This document shows positions 53,800 through 63,227 of a stretch of DNA of 64,000 nucleotides, in pieces. The notes under the pieces are model-generated. The model had not been told where the DNA came from, did not search any database, and saw only the letters and a list, made by a program, of their open reading frames with translations. The DNA lies in the NCBI GenBank assembly GCA_018806915.1, contig JAGKQI010000018.1, positions 62,001 to 126,000 of the forward strand. The letters are read 5' to 3'. How positions within the stretch are numbered: the first letter of the stretch is position 1; every line of letters starts with the position of its first letter. Both the position numbers and the translations under genes were made by a program. Source of the DNA: Phytophthora colocasiae. Lineage: Eukaryota; Oomycota; Peronosporomycetes; Peronosporales; Peronosporaceae.

Positions 53800-55392
53800 C
53801 ACCTTTGCCCGTCCAATCTGGGAATAGTTTTAAGCAAAGTGGTACCGTCATATTTACCTTATCGCAAATATCACACTACTACTCGCTAAACATCAATGAA
53901 TCAGGGAATGCTTGCATCCAAGGCGAACCGACACAACGTGTCTGGCTTGTGCATCGCCTACGCGCCGTACACCATGTCTTTCATCACCTCCGCCGCGTTC
54001 ACTGCGTCACGGGCGTGAAGCTCCATCTTGGTGACCAACGTTGGCGTGATGAACTTCATGCTGGCATGAGCAGCTCGCTCCAGGAAGCGCATCGTGCGCT
54101 CCTTGATGGTCAGGGAGTTGCCATCCTCGTCCACCATGTTACTGCGGTCACAAATCTCGGCACGATCCAAAGCCAAACGCTCTTTAATGTGAGCCTTCAG
54201 CACCGAGAAGCAATTCTCGATAGGGTTGCACATTGGTGAATACGGGGCGAGGCGTAGCAAAACGAGATCATTGTGCGGCGTTACGCGCTCCTCCGTTTGG
54301 CGATGAGCAGGCGCATTGTCCAAGACGACGACAACGTTCTTGCCTGCGTAGTTCTCGCTAAAGACGAGCGACGCCTTGACTTTGGTGTAAATCTCGTCAA
54401 TAAACGACGAGTTCTGCTCCATACGAATGCTTCCCCTCTCCAGCTTGTACAGCACAACACCCATGGTGGAGTTGACAGCGCACTGGACTTGTAAGTTGGC
54501 TCCCTTGGACGGAGGCAACACCAACGTCAGCGCGCTTCCCCTTCTTCGCACGGACCGCGGCCCTTCTTGCAATAAACGTGGTAGTTAGTCTCAGCGAAGT
54601 ACACGATGAAGTCTCCGTTTTGTTGATGATTCTTCAGCGCCTTCGCGAAGATCTGGCGCTTCGTCTTGTTTACCAGATTGTTGCACGTCATGGGTTCTAT
54701 GCGAGTCTGCTTGACCGTGAACGTCATGCCCAGCAAGTGACGACTTCATTGTCGACGTGGAGACATCCACGTTCAGTCGAGAGCGAGCATGGTTCTCATC
54801 GTCTCTAACGAGAACGTGCAGTTCTCGTTCAGGTAGCTCTCAAGCTTTTCCTTGACCTCTGGAGTGACCTTCACAACGCCGCCACGAGCACCACCACGAG
54901 GTAGATCTTCAACACGACCGCTGGCAGCGGTGCGGATGAGCAGCAGACTTCGAGATGCCCGTTACTCGCGGCGACAGCAAGCCAGTCAGAGCGACCAGCG
55001 CGGAAGGCAGTCAGGACACGGAGCTTTTCAGCCGGGGAGTGCTTGACGACGAGAGGCTTGGCGGGACATCGCTTGAAGGGGTGTCTTGAGGCAGAAAGCG
55101 AGAGATTGGATTGTGATAGCCTCGGACCTGAGCGCTTTTTGCCGCTGCTCGTACGCGTTTTGGCGCGAACGTGTGCCCACCACTCATTCAGGCGCGAAGG
55201 CGGGCTCCTTCGCGCGTGGCAAGCAGGCAGCAAGTTTTGACCGGCAGCTCATCACCTTGCGAGTCCCTGTTTGACTGCAAGCATTCCCTGATTCATTGAT
55301 GTTTAGCGAGTAGTAGTGTGATATTTGCGATAAGGTAAATATGACGGTACCACTTTGCTTGAGACTATTCCCAGATTGGACGGGCAAAGGTG
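53800..55392 (-). mobile_element. Tc1/mariner element with long terminal inverted repeats
   Basis: 1,593 bp between TA dinucleotides (53798-53799 and 55393-55394). Terminal repeats beginning CACCTTTGCCCGTCCAATCT extend for about 115 bp (to about 53920 and from about 55270) and differ at only a few bases, so the element is young or the ends have been conserved. It holds a broken transposase on the minus strand. Confidence 0.88.
53958..55233 (-). pseudogene. Mariner-type transposase, frameshifted, first catalytic Asp lost
   Basis: From 55233: an N-terminal DNA-binding part (SPAEKLRVLTAFRAGRSDWL), then TRIEPMTCNNLVNKTKRQIF and IVYFAETNYHVYCKKG. The first catalytic Asp of the family (YFDETN) is Ala here (GCT at 54595-54593). 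After a frame change near 54550 come VVVLDNAPAHR (second Asp) and SPMCNPIENCFSVLKAH (the acidic third residue, about 34 residues on). At least two frame changes and a stop at 54871 break it. The transposase is therefore dead, although the ends look good enough to be moved in trans. Confidence 0.78.
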
Positions 55393-55412
55393 TAGAGCTG
55401 ATTAGTAGACTA

Positions 55413-55801
55413 CCGTATTTGAGATCTCATAGTTCAGAGAGATCTCATAGTTCGCACCGTGTAATAGCCAATCAGCAACGTTGTTCAGTCCACATCAGCA
55501 ATTGAGATCTCATAATTCGTAGCGTAAAAATAGGTCAAAACTCTCAAAAACAGGGCGCTCACTTCGAGAAAAGCACCATGGGGCCGCGGCCGGAAGGAAG
55601 GAAGGACGAGGACGACGGGCATCGGTAAAGCTCCTAAGCAATTCAAACGTGGTGCAGTATCGTACGAGCACAAACTACGAGTAGTAGAGTTCCATGATGC
55701 AGTAGTTTTAGAGACGTGTCGGTACCTGTACGGCTCTTGTACATTTTACAACAATACAACTTCAAAAACCTGGGGTCTGAACTATGAGATCTCAAATACG
55801 G
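55413..55801. mobile_element. TA-flanked MITE with 25-bp perfect terminal repeats
   Basis: 389 bp, flanked by TA at 55411-55412 and 55802-55803. Ends are perfect inverted copies starting CCGTATTTGAGATCTCATAG. The inner sequence repeats the GAGATCTCATA core twice more (near 55438 and 55504). A frame fragment AVSYEHKLRVVEFHDAVV resembles the N-terminal part of a pogo/Tc1-type transposase, so this is probably a deletion derivative. Only 18 bp separates it from the mariner element. Confidence 0.75.
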
Positions 55802-56328
55802 TAATCACCTCCATAGCAAACCTAGACTCAAAACTGGAGCTGGCTTGAAAGCTATAATAGTACTAGAGCTGATTAGTCACCTCCAGTATTTTACACAGCA
55901 AAAAAAAGACCTAGACTCATAAGGTTCATGTACATGTAACTGGTGGTTACGTGTAATGAGACAAAAAAAGAGAACGTTAAGACGATCCTGATGGAGCAGT
56001 GACGCTCGTATTCCAGTCCAGGTCCGAGTTCGCAGAGTCATCTCTGCAGTCTCAGTCTTCCTGGACGCTTCGGTGGAGCTATCTCTTGATGTAGCGTGCA
56101 AATTCGGATCACTTGCACTTTTGGATCGCATTTCGAACTACAACGAGGTGTACAGCTTGAATTTTACTGAAGAAAATGGGCCGTCGTGGACGTTATGGGA
56201 CTTCCTTCGGACTGACCCGCTCTACAGACAAATCAATTCAGAAAAGCAGTGATAGAAGCTGTTTCGAATAATCATGTGGCCATTGTTCCTTGGCTTGCAA
56301 GCGAGTTCCCGTGCGCTACGGTAGAGAT

Positions 56329-56887
56329 CAGGGTTTGGTAATTTTCCGTAACTATTGCCGATATTGGCAATGTCATATTGCCATAATTTATTGCTCCTCA
56401 ACCCCATGCAATTTTTTATACAGGTCAATCTTGGCTATAGCCAAGTCGTTGACATGTGTGGTTGTTTTGGCAATGGATGGTAGCGAGAACTATCGCCAAA
56501 CCGGTTGTGTGGCCACGTTTGCACACAAGGCACACGGGTTATTACAGTTGCTTGTCATTTCCTAACTGAATTATATTATATCAGTTGATTTGTGTGTTGT
56601 ATGTACATGTATGATGTCGAGGAATTCGGACTATGACTTGTGTGTGTTGGTTGGAGAGGTTGGACGCGGTGGGAGGGTTCTCGAGGTACCCCCCCCCCCC
56701 CCCCCCCTCCTGAATCCAGGGCAACTCGTTCAAAAGTACTCTTGAGACGAAACCCATCATAGTGTCCCATATTCATGTGACCTACTGACTTGGTTGACAT
56801 TGCCGAAAAATGTGGCAATAACTCAATTATTTATTGGCTTGGATGAAGGCCTCCAATCCGTATGATATTGTATTTTTCCTATCCCTG
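56329..56887. mobile_element. hAT-type MITE in ankyrin copy 3
   Basis: 559 bp with ends CAGGGTTTGG and (reversed) CAGGGATAGG, flanked by the 8-bp duplication GTAGAGAT (56321-56328 and 56888-56895). No coding frame. It contains a run of 19 C at 56689-56707. Confidence 0.75.
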
Positions 56888-57246
56888 GTAGAGATGGGCG
56901 TGGTGGACCGAGCTGCTTCCTCTGGGTCTCTGGAGATGCTACAAGTACTTTACGATCAATATACGGAGGACCTGGGACTTAACGTGCAATGGGAAGGGAT
57001 TTTTTGGCAGGAGGCGCTAGACGTCGTAGCATTGAAGTAATGGAGTGGCTTCACGCACATTTTTCTTTCGACCCAGCTCAGCAAAGTACCGCATTAGAGG
57101 CAGCGGTGTGTAGTGGCAGTATCGCTATAGCGAAGTGGATGCTTGCTCATGGTGCTACTTGGACTCGGAACCTTCCAACGCTCCGATCTGCTCATTTCGT
57201 AGCGGAAAATTCGGGAAGTATCGAGATGCTGCAATGGCTGGATGAG

Positions 57247-58399
57247 CAGGGGTCTCCAAAAATGTATTGTTATTGAAAAAGGGGTATTATTGTAGGGGGA
57301 CAATAAGGGAGGGAGCGGCCATCTCAATATTTGGCACTTACGCAATTATTGAAAAGGGGGTCTCTATCTACTTCTTACAGATTAAGAACTACGGTTTTAG
57401 AGATCTGCTTCTTCTTCGTTGCTGTGTGAGGCACAACCAATCATGGGAACTCCCGTCCGCTTCGAGATAGCACAGTTAGTGTTCATGTTGTCACACACAA
57501 CCGCCACTAGATTGCTCAGGTCTAATTTGTAGTGGTCCAGAATCATATCCAAGAACTGAATGTGCTCGTCAGCTGACATTGATGTTTCGTCCACGAAAGT
57601 AGAAAGAGCCAAGAAACGAGTCATCGTCTTAGTAGCCACAAATACGGCCAGTGAATGCTGGGCAGAGTCCGTCAAACCGTCAAATATCAGCACGTATTGC
57701 TGATTTTTGAGCTCTTCTATAATAGCAGGTTCCATTAATTCCACGCAGCTTTTCATTCGCGCGAGAAGTGTTTTCGAGTTGATCTTGTTGTACTTAACCG
57801 CTTCTCGAAACACGTCGTCATCGACTGACGAAAATGGAAGATCCTTAAGCACCACAAGTTTCATCCAACCATGCGTAGTACGGGAGTCCTTATCGACAAA
57901 CATGTCCATAGTGACGGGGATTCGTTGTCGAACGCAACGCTCCAGCACTCGCTCATAGTCTGGGTGGCGCCGCAGATGCGAGATGAGGTTATGATAGCCG
58001 CGACTTCGGTCCTGAAAGATGAAGGTGTTGCATCCGTTGCAGGTTCTTCCTCCGCTTGTTTGGTCTCGATACATCAACGAACAGATCTCCTTGTTCGAGA
58101 GACCAGGGTCTAAGGTAGCCATGGATGACGAGGGTGAACAAGTTGAGTAGAAGAGTGTTGGACTTGGTTCGCAAAATCGGAAATGCCAGCATGAGAGTGG
58201 CTGTGGTCCCCGGCACGGTATAACGCCCACCGGGAGAGGTTTCGAGGACTGCTTTACTCCTCGACTCTTACCGGATCTTTATAGTCTTATAAGTTGAAGT
58301 TGACAATAATATTGTCAATTAAGGGTACGTTCATCAATAAGGGATTGAGACGCCTCCAGCCCCGTCAATCCCTAATCCCTACTTATTTGGAGAGCCCTG
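57247..58399 (-). mobile_element. hAT-like element in ankyrin copy 3
   Basis: 1,153 bp with ends CAGGGGTCTCCAAAA and (reversed) CAGGGCTCTCCAAAT, flanked by CTGGATGAG (57238-57246 and 58400-58408). Terminal 200-300 bp on each side match the shorter element at 36299-37097 almost exactly, in the opposite orientation. It carries a truncated transposase frame, so it is non-autonomous but longer than its relative. Confidence 0.8.
57397..58122 (-). CDS. hAT-like transposase, N-terminal half
   Basis: 241 codons from ATG 58122 (MATLDPGLSNKEICSLMY). BED-type zinc finger TCNGCNTFIF with HLRRHPDY, then the start of the hAT catalytic region: VLIFDGLTDSAQHSLAVFVA (first Asp region) and VAVVCDNMNTNCAISKR with GCASHS. 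The frame stops after EEEADL at the edge of an internal deletion, so the C-terminal dimerisation region is missing. It could still bind DNA and interfere with a full-length relative; that is inference. Confidence 0.7.
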   Translation of the reverse strand: MATLDPGLSNKEICSLMYRDQTSGGRTCNGCNTFIFQDRSRGYHNLISHLRRHPDYERVLERCVRQRIPVTMDMFVDKDSRTTHGWMKLVVLKDLPFSSVDDDVFREAVKYNKINSKTLLARMKSCVELMEPAIIEELKNQQYVLIFDGLTDSAQHSLAVFVATKTMTRFLALSTFVDETSMSADEHIQFLDMILDHYKLDLSNLVAVVCDNMNTNCAISKRTGVPMIGCASHSNEEEADL

Positions 58400-58645
58400 C
58401 TGGATGAGCAAGGACAACTTGATGGGCTTCGGGTATTGGTGATCAAAGCTGCTGGAAGCGGATTCGCCGATACCGTGCGTTGGCTACTTGATCGTGGAGT
58501 GAAAAATAGTGAAGAGGAAGCAGAGTTTAGAGTGAAGACCCGATTTGCTATCCACAGTGCAGCGCGGCTCGGGGAGGGCTACCGGTACTCACATCATCCA
58601 AGTGGAGCACTCAATTCTGCCGGGAATGTCAAAGTCACGCGAACA

Positions 58646-59098
58646 TCACTGAAACCATACAAAGTTGGTTCTGTACGATGTACGAGCTGTAGCCAGTCGG
58701 TATATTTGTTGGGGGAACTCCGCAAGCGAATTATCCTCTCCATTACCGACCATTGCCTGTGATATCTTCACCCCAGCAACAGCGGCACCCGATACGATCC
58801 CTAGTCCAACGAGAACGATGATAGCCTTTGCCCACTTCGGTAGGGGCTCGTCGCTCTGCACTGCGTACAGAATCTGCTGAGATGTTTGCGGACTGAGCTT
58901 CGATGGTTTGTTCATCACGTGAGTGGCATACCAAGCAGCGCCTGCAACTCCCACTCTCTCCTCGTCGTCCAGGTTGTCTCTGAGACGTTTGTTGTGAGAC
59001 GCAGGATTGACTCGGGCGGTATCCTCAGCTCCAGCGACGTTGGCTCCGTTAGCAATGATCGCAACCACGAAGACGGTCAACAGGAAGGTGGCGTTCAT
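58646..59098 (-). CDS. RXLR-like effector candidate with variant KRLR motif
   Basis: 150 residues from ATG 59098, which opens the signal peptide MNATFLLTVFVVAIIANGANVAGA; an upstream ATG at 59149 would hide it. KRLR is at residues 37-40, so Lys replaces the first Arg of RXLR, and DDEER follows at 44-48. The mature C-terminus has LPKWAKAIIVLVGLGIVSGAAVAG, a glycine-rich hydrophobic helix preceded by KWA. The other effector here has the same layout (LQKWAWAAIFAAYLGGG). The two may belong to one family with a membrane-inserting tail. Its 3' end abuts the ankyrin copy 3 fragment. Frame intact. Confidence 0.7.
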   Translation of the reverse strand: MNATFLLTVFVVAIIANGANVAGAEDTARVNPASHNKRLRDNLDDEERVGVAGAAWYATHVMNKPSKLSPQTSQQILYAVQSDEPLPKWAKAIIVLVGLGIVSGAAVAGVKISQAMVGNGEDNSLAEFPQQIYRLATARTSYRTNFVWFQ

Positions 59099-59612
59099 GC
59101 TAACGAGAGATTCGTGACGAATGTGAGTGATCAGTTTGCTGAACGACAAGATAACGTATCGGATGTGTTATCTTGTGTGCCTCCGCGTACGAAACAGAAA
59201 TACTTGTCGCTGAGCTTCTACTGCACTAGGAGGCTCCGTTTCCACGCTCGTCGATACATGAAAGCTCTGAAAAATATCTCATACATTTCCACGGTCCCGG
59301 GATGCAGCATCTTCTCGGTGCAGCACTCAGTTCTGTGACTGCGCTGCTGTGGGAACATCTCGGACTGCGAGGAGTACGTAGGGGTCGGAAAACGTGGTAT
59401 AAAGATAGAGAGATTCACTGCAATTTCTAATAATAAAGTTTGACAGTTGTGATAGTTGGGGCCAGCACAGCGCGCCCAATACAGCGAAATGAGCGGCCAA
59501 ACTTGGCACACAACTAGAAGGCATCTTCGTGAACATACCTGCACTGCGTTCATAGCGGAAGGGCGCTTGCAGCGAGTGCACCACCGCGAGAAAGCACTGA
59601 GCAAGGGACAAT
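59099..59612. other. Intergenic region upstream of the KRLR effector
   Basis: Should hold the effector promoter on the minus strand. Open frames at 59218-59604 overlap in several frames and have no recognisable content. No initiator was identified with confidence. It ends at the left LTR of the Copia element. Confidence 0.4.
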
Positions 59613-59704
59613 CTGTTGTAAGTTTGACTTGAGCTAGACGAAGTAGATTGGAGACTGATGTATTATGTAGTTAGATAAAAGGCCGAATGCCTGTGTCAAT
59701 ATGC
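59613..59704 (-). repeat. Probable 3' LTR of the Copia element
   Basis: 92 bp reading TGTTGTAAGTTTG...AATATGCA on the plus strand, with TG...CA ends. On the coding strand the purine-rich AGGAGGCA precedes it and may be the polypurine tract. The limits are inferred, because the second LTR is not in the window. It is very short for an LTR. Confidence 0.4.
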
Positions 59705-59865
59705 ATGCCTCCTGTGAGGAGTTTCTCAACTTCCCGTACTCCTACGTCTCGTACAGAGATTCCTCGCCTTCTCGTGTCCTGCGAAGATACACTTCATCTC
59801 AACAGCTTCTCAGGATCTCCTGACACCTGGATCTCCGCCATCTTCCGACACTCCTTCCCGCGACG

Positions 59866-61911
59866 TCATCCTGTCAGCATCACCAGCTCACGAATTTCCT
59901 TGAGTCGAGGCGCTGGTAGAGCTTTCGTCAGTATGTCGGCGCGCATACTCTTAGACTCACAGTACGCCACGGCGATTACCTTCTTTTTGACGAAGTCCTT
60001 TACGAACTTGTGGCGTGTATCGATATGCTTGGCTCTGCCGGATGTGTCCTCGCCTTCTAGTTGAGCAATAGCCGCTTGATTGTTCACGTAAAGTACCGAC
60101 GGCACTCGTAACTTCAATCCAAGTTCTTTTAAGCACTCCATAATACCTAGCATTTCTGCTGTAATACGTGACGCAGCTACGAACTCTGACTCCATCGTCG
60201 AGAGTGATACACAAGCCTGCTTCTTGCAGATCCAGGAAACCACGGCACCTGCCACCATAACAACCCTACCCGTCACAGATTTTCTGTCTTCCTTATCAGA
60301 TGCGTAGTCGGCATCACTAAACGCCTCCACCATCACGTCGTTGTCCGCTACGCTCTCGTCTGTGTCCATCACGAATTTCAGATGCTTCGTGCCTTTCAAG
60401 TATCTTGCGATTCGTTTTGCTAATCTCCAGTCGCGCTTACGTGGTGCATGTGAGTTTCTTGTAACTCGATGAACTGCAAACGAGATGTCGGGCCTCGTAC
60501 ATCTTGCAATCCACAGCAAACTTCCAACCAATTATTGGAAGGTTTGTGCTGTTGGGCGCCCGGGCGCTCCAGCACTTCCACTTGGCAGTAGCTCTCCAGG
60601 TTCCTCACCATCGTGGTCATCTCCGATTGGAGTTCTCACGGGGACTGCCTTATCCAGCTGGAACTTTACCAGCATATCCTCGATCACCTTTTCTTGATCC
60701 AATGTCCATCCGCTCTTGTCGTCGTAGTTGAACGAGACCCCCAGGAACTTCGACACCACTCCAAGGTCCTTCAAATCCACTACCTGCATGTCTGTGAAGA
60801 ACTGGTCTACTTTAGCAACACTCGTAGCCGTCACCAGGATATCATCCACGTAAATACCCACAAGTGTCATACCATCCTTCTCATCCTTGATGTACAAACA
60901 ACTGTCCGAAAATCACTGCAGGAAACCTAGCGAGACGAGAATCGAGTGTAGCAATTGGTTCCACAGTCTTCCAGACAGTTTTAACCCGTACAGTCCCTTT
61001 TCCAACAGCAACGCTAACTCGTACTTGGTACTCACTCCCAGCGCACGGAGCTGCTCGTCGGTAAATTCCATCCCCTTCGGAATAAGAAGCAAAATGACCA
61101 AATTTTCTTCTTTTTTCGCTTTGACGTAAGCGCTTGGTACATCGCCGTGCCGAGCTGGAACATTCCAGATTCTTGACACCACCAGAATAACTCTTCCAGA
61201 AGTCAATTCGAGAACTGCTGAAAACGTGTACGTGTAATCTACACCGTACTCCTGTTCATCGCCGCGAGCCACTAATCGTGCTTTGTACCTTTCCACCGTG
61301 CCGTCCGCATGAGTCTTCAGTTTGAACACCCACTTGGTGTGCAGAAGCTTGGCGTTCTCAGGTTTCCTCACTACTCGCCATGTTTCGTTCTGCTCGAGAG
61401 CTTCAATCTCCTCCCGAATTGCTTGTTTCCACTTGTTCGCTCGCGGATCTCGCATCGCTTGCCTATAGTTCTTGGGATCTTCTAGCACGACCGAGCTTAC
61501 TCTGTCCACTGGCACATGTTTCGCTCCCATGTTGCGTGTTCTCATGCGTGTCACCGGTTCTTCTTCAGCTGGCAACTTCTGATCGTCAGCATTACCAGCT
61601 CCTTCCACTTCGTCAGCTTCTTCATGTCTTGAAGCTTGGTTCTTATTCTTGTTCTTCTTCTTTCTGGATTTATCTTTCTTCGAGTTGGTCTTGTTTGTCG
61701 TCTTCTTTTGCTTGGTGACTCCTTCGCGATCTTCAACAGCTCTTTTCAACTCTGGATCCTCGCGTTCGAGCTGTAATTGCAGCTGCTCGTTCTGCTTGCT
61801 GTTCAAGGTCTCCACGTTCTTGATATGCTGAGTAGTTATCACGATTCTGTCCTTGGGCAGGTAAACTTTGAAGCCTTTGGTTTCGTCATTCTTTCCCACG
61901 ATCATCCCCAC
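59866..61911 (-). pseudogene. Copia reverse transcriptase and RNase H, two nonsense codons
   Basis: One frame with two stops. First part, 61911-60913: a basic linker (KKTTNKTNSKKDKSRKKKNK), then the Copia RT start (AIREEIEALEQNETW, TKWVFKLKTHADGTVERYKARLVARGDEQ). TGA at 60915-60913 interrupts near the catalytic region. Second part, 60912-60532: GIYVDDILVTATS with the active YVDD. TAA at 60534-60532 follows. Third part, 60531-59866: LVGSLLWIARCTRPDI and RNase H (AFSDADYASDKEDRKS, TMESEFVAAS, KHIDTRHKFVKD). Most domains are well conserved, so the decay looks recent. Confidence 0.8.
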
Positions 61912-63227
61912 TTCAGCCCTTGGTTTCCACGACTTTTTGCCAGGATCTCAGTGCAGGAGCTGCCGAACACCACTTTCTCTGACAAATTCGGGACATTTCC
62001 GGTTAATAACTCGATGGGAGACATTCGCTTTGAGTTAGCCCGACAGGAGCTCCGATTCAGCACAAACGCCGCATATTCGACAGCATCACCCCAAAAGTAA
62101 AGAGGTAGTCCACTAGCAAACAGCATACACCTCGCAACATTCAGGATCGTCCGATGCATGCGCTCAGCTTTCCCGTTTGAGGCCTGGTTCTCTCGCTCGC
62201 TCACTTGCCGTCGGACGCCAGTCGCTTTGCAGAATGGATCCACATTTATATACTCCTTCCCGCCGTCGGTGCGGAGCACATGGATCTTGCAGTTAAATCG
62301 TTTCTCGAAATACACCAAGAATTGCTCGAAGTTCTCTGTAGCTTCCACCTTGTTCTTTGCTAGGAACACCCTCACGTAATTTGTAGAGTAGTCCACGAAA
62401 TTAATCATGTATCTGTTTCCGCGTCTGTCTTTCGGAGTCATCGGGCCCTTAATATCACTCCCAATTACACCGCCAATCTTGTCGATCGGGACATTCGTGC
62501 CGCTGTCCTTCTTACTCTGATTGTTCTTGCATTGCTTACCCTGAGCACAGGTTAAACAATTGAGTCTAGCCCTGCTGGTCAGCTTGATTCCCGAGCCAAC
62601 CGCATCTGCCATCTTCTCCACTGTGTCATACGCGATATGTCCTAAGCGCTCGTGCAGTTCTAGCAGTGTAGTCTCGGTCACTGCAGTTTTCATTTCTTCA
62701 CCTGCTTCTTCTACAGCCTGCATGACAGCATCTGCACGCACCTCCACTCCCATTGGTACTTCGCCCATCGCGTTCACCCACAGCACCTTATTGCGTCTGA
62801 ACACCTCGAAGACTTTCATCCCAGTGTCTTCTTTCACAGCATAACTTTTTCCGTTGGTGCGCTCTAGGAATACACCTTTCTCCTCCAATATACCATAGCT
62901 AATGATATTATCTGGCAGATTCTCTCCGTAATGAACGTCCTTTAAGTCCACTACCACTTCGTTGCCGTCTACAATTGCCCGTAGCACGACAGTTCCTTTC
63001 TTGTTCACGCGAAAATGATTTCCACTCGCTGCAACGTATCGTTCGTCACAGTCAACTGCATCTCGCAGCAGCTTCTCATCTTTGACCAGATGCACACTGG
63101 AACCACTGTCCAAGATCCACCTGTTGTTTTCTTCAGCTGCACTGGTCTTCACTGCAAGTGAGACCTTGGTCTCCTTAGTGCCACCACCTTTGTCCGGGCA
63201 ACACCAAGCCAAATGCTCAATTTCGGC
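61902..63227 (-). CDS. pol: Copia protease and integrase
   Basis: Same frame as gag after the TGA. Protease motif WILDSGSSVHLV, then the zinc-binding pre-integrase region (HERLGHIAYDTV, then CLTCAQGKQC) and the integrase core (GVIGSDIKGPM, VLRTDGGKEYIN, NGKAERMHRT for D, D, E). The frame ends at 61902 by a one-base change; the other frame continues with AEVGMIVGKNDETKGF. The first Met of this open frame is a secondary start, since the polyprotein would be made from gag. Confidence 0.78.
   Translation of the reverse strand, partial: AEIEHLAWCCPDKGGGTKETKVSLAVKTSAAEENNRWILDSGSSVHLVKDEKLLRDAVDCDERYVAASGNHFRVNKKGTVVLRAIVDGNEVVVDLKDVHYGENLPDNIISYGILEEKGVFLERTNGKSYAVKEDTGMKVFEVFRRNKVLWVNAMGEVPMGVEVRADAVMQAVEEAGEEMKTAVTETTLLELHERLGHIAYDTVEKMADAVGSGIKLTSRARLNCLTCAQGKQCKNNQSKKDSGTNVPIDKIGGVIGSDIKGPMTPKDRRGNRYMINFVDYSTNYVRVFLAKNKVEATENFEQFLVYFEKRFNCKIHVLRTDGGKEYINVDPFCKATGVRRQVSERENQASNGKAERMHRTILNVARCMLFASGLPLYFWGDAVEYAAFVLNRSSCRANSKRMSPIELLTGNVPNLSEKVVFGSSCTEILAKSRGNQGLKWG

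Larger units (their letters stand above)
55985..58600 (+). pseudogene. Ankyrin-repeat gene, copy 3, heavily broken
   Basis: Homology to the first half of copies 1 and 2 starts near 55990 (CTCGTATTCCAGTCC) and ends near 58580 (RFAIHSAARLG). Recognisable pieces: VVDRAASSGSLEMLQVLYDQ, IEVMEWLHAHF, ALEAAVCSGSIAIAKWMLAHGATW, GSIEMLQWLDEQG and ADTVRWLLDRGVKN. It is interrupted by elements at 56329-56887 and 57247-58399 and by several frame changes, and it lacks the 3' half. It is more diverged than copies 1 and 2 are from each other. Not functional. Confidence 0.75.

Noticed and set aside
59218..59611. Two overlapping minus-strand ORFs upstream of the KRLR effector
   Set aside because: Overlapping in different frames, no domain, and they lie in the expected promoter.
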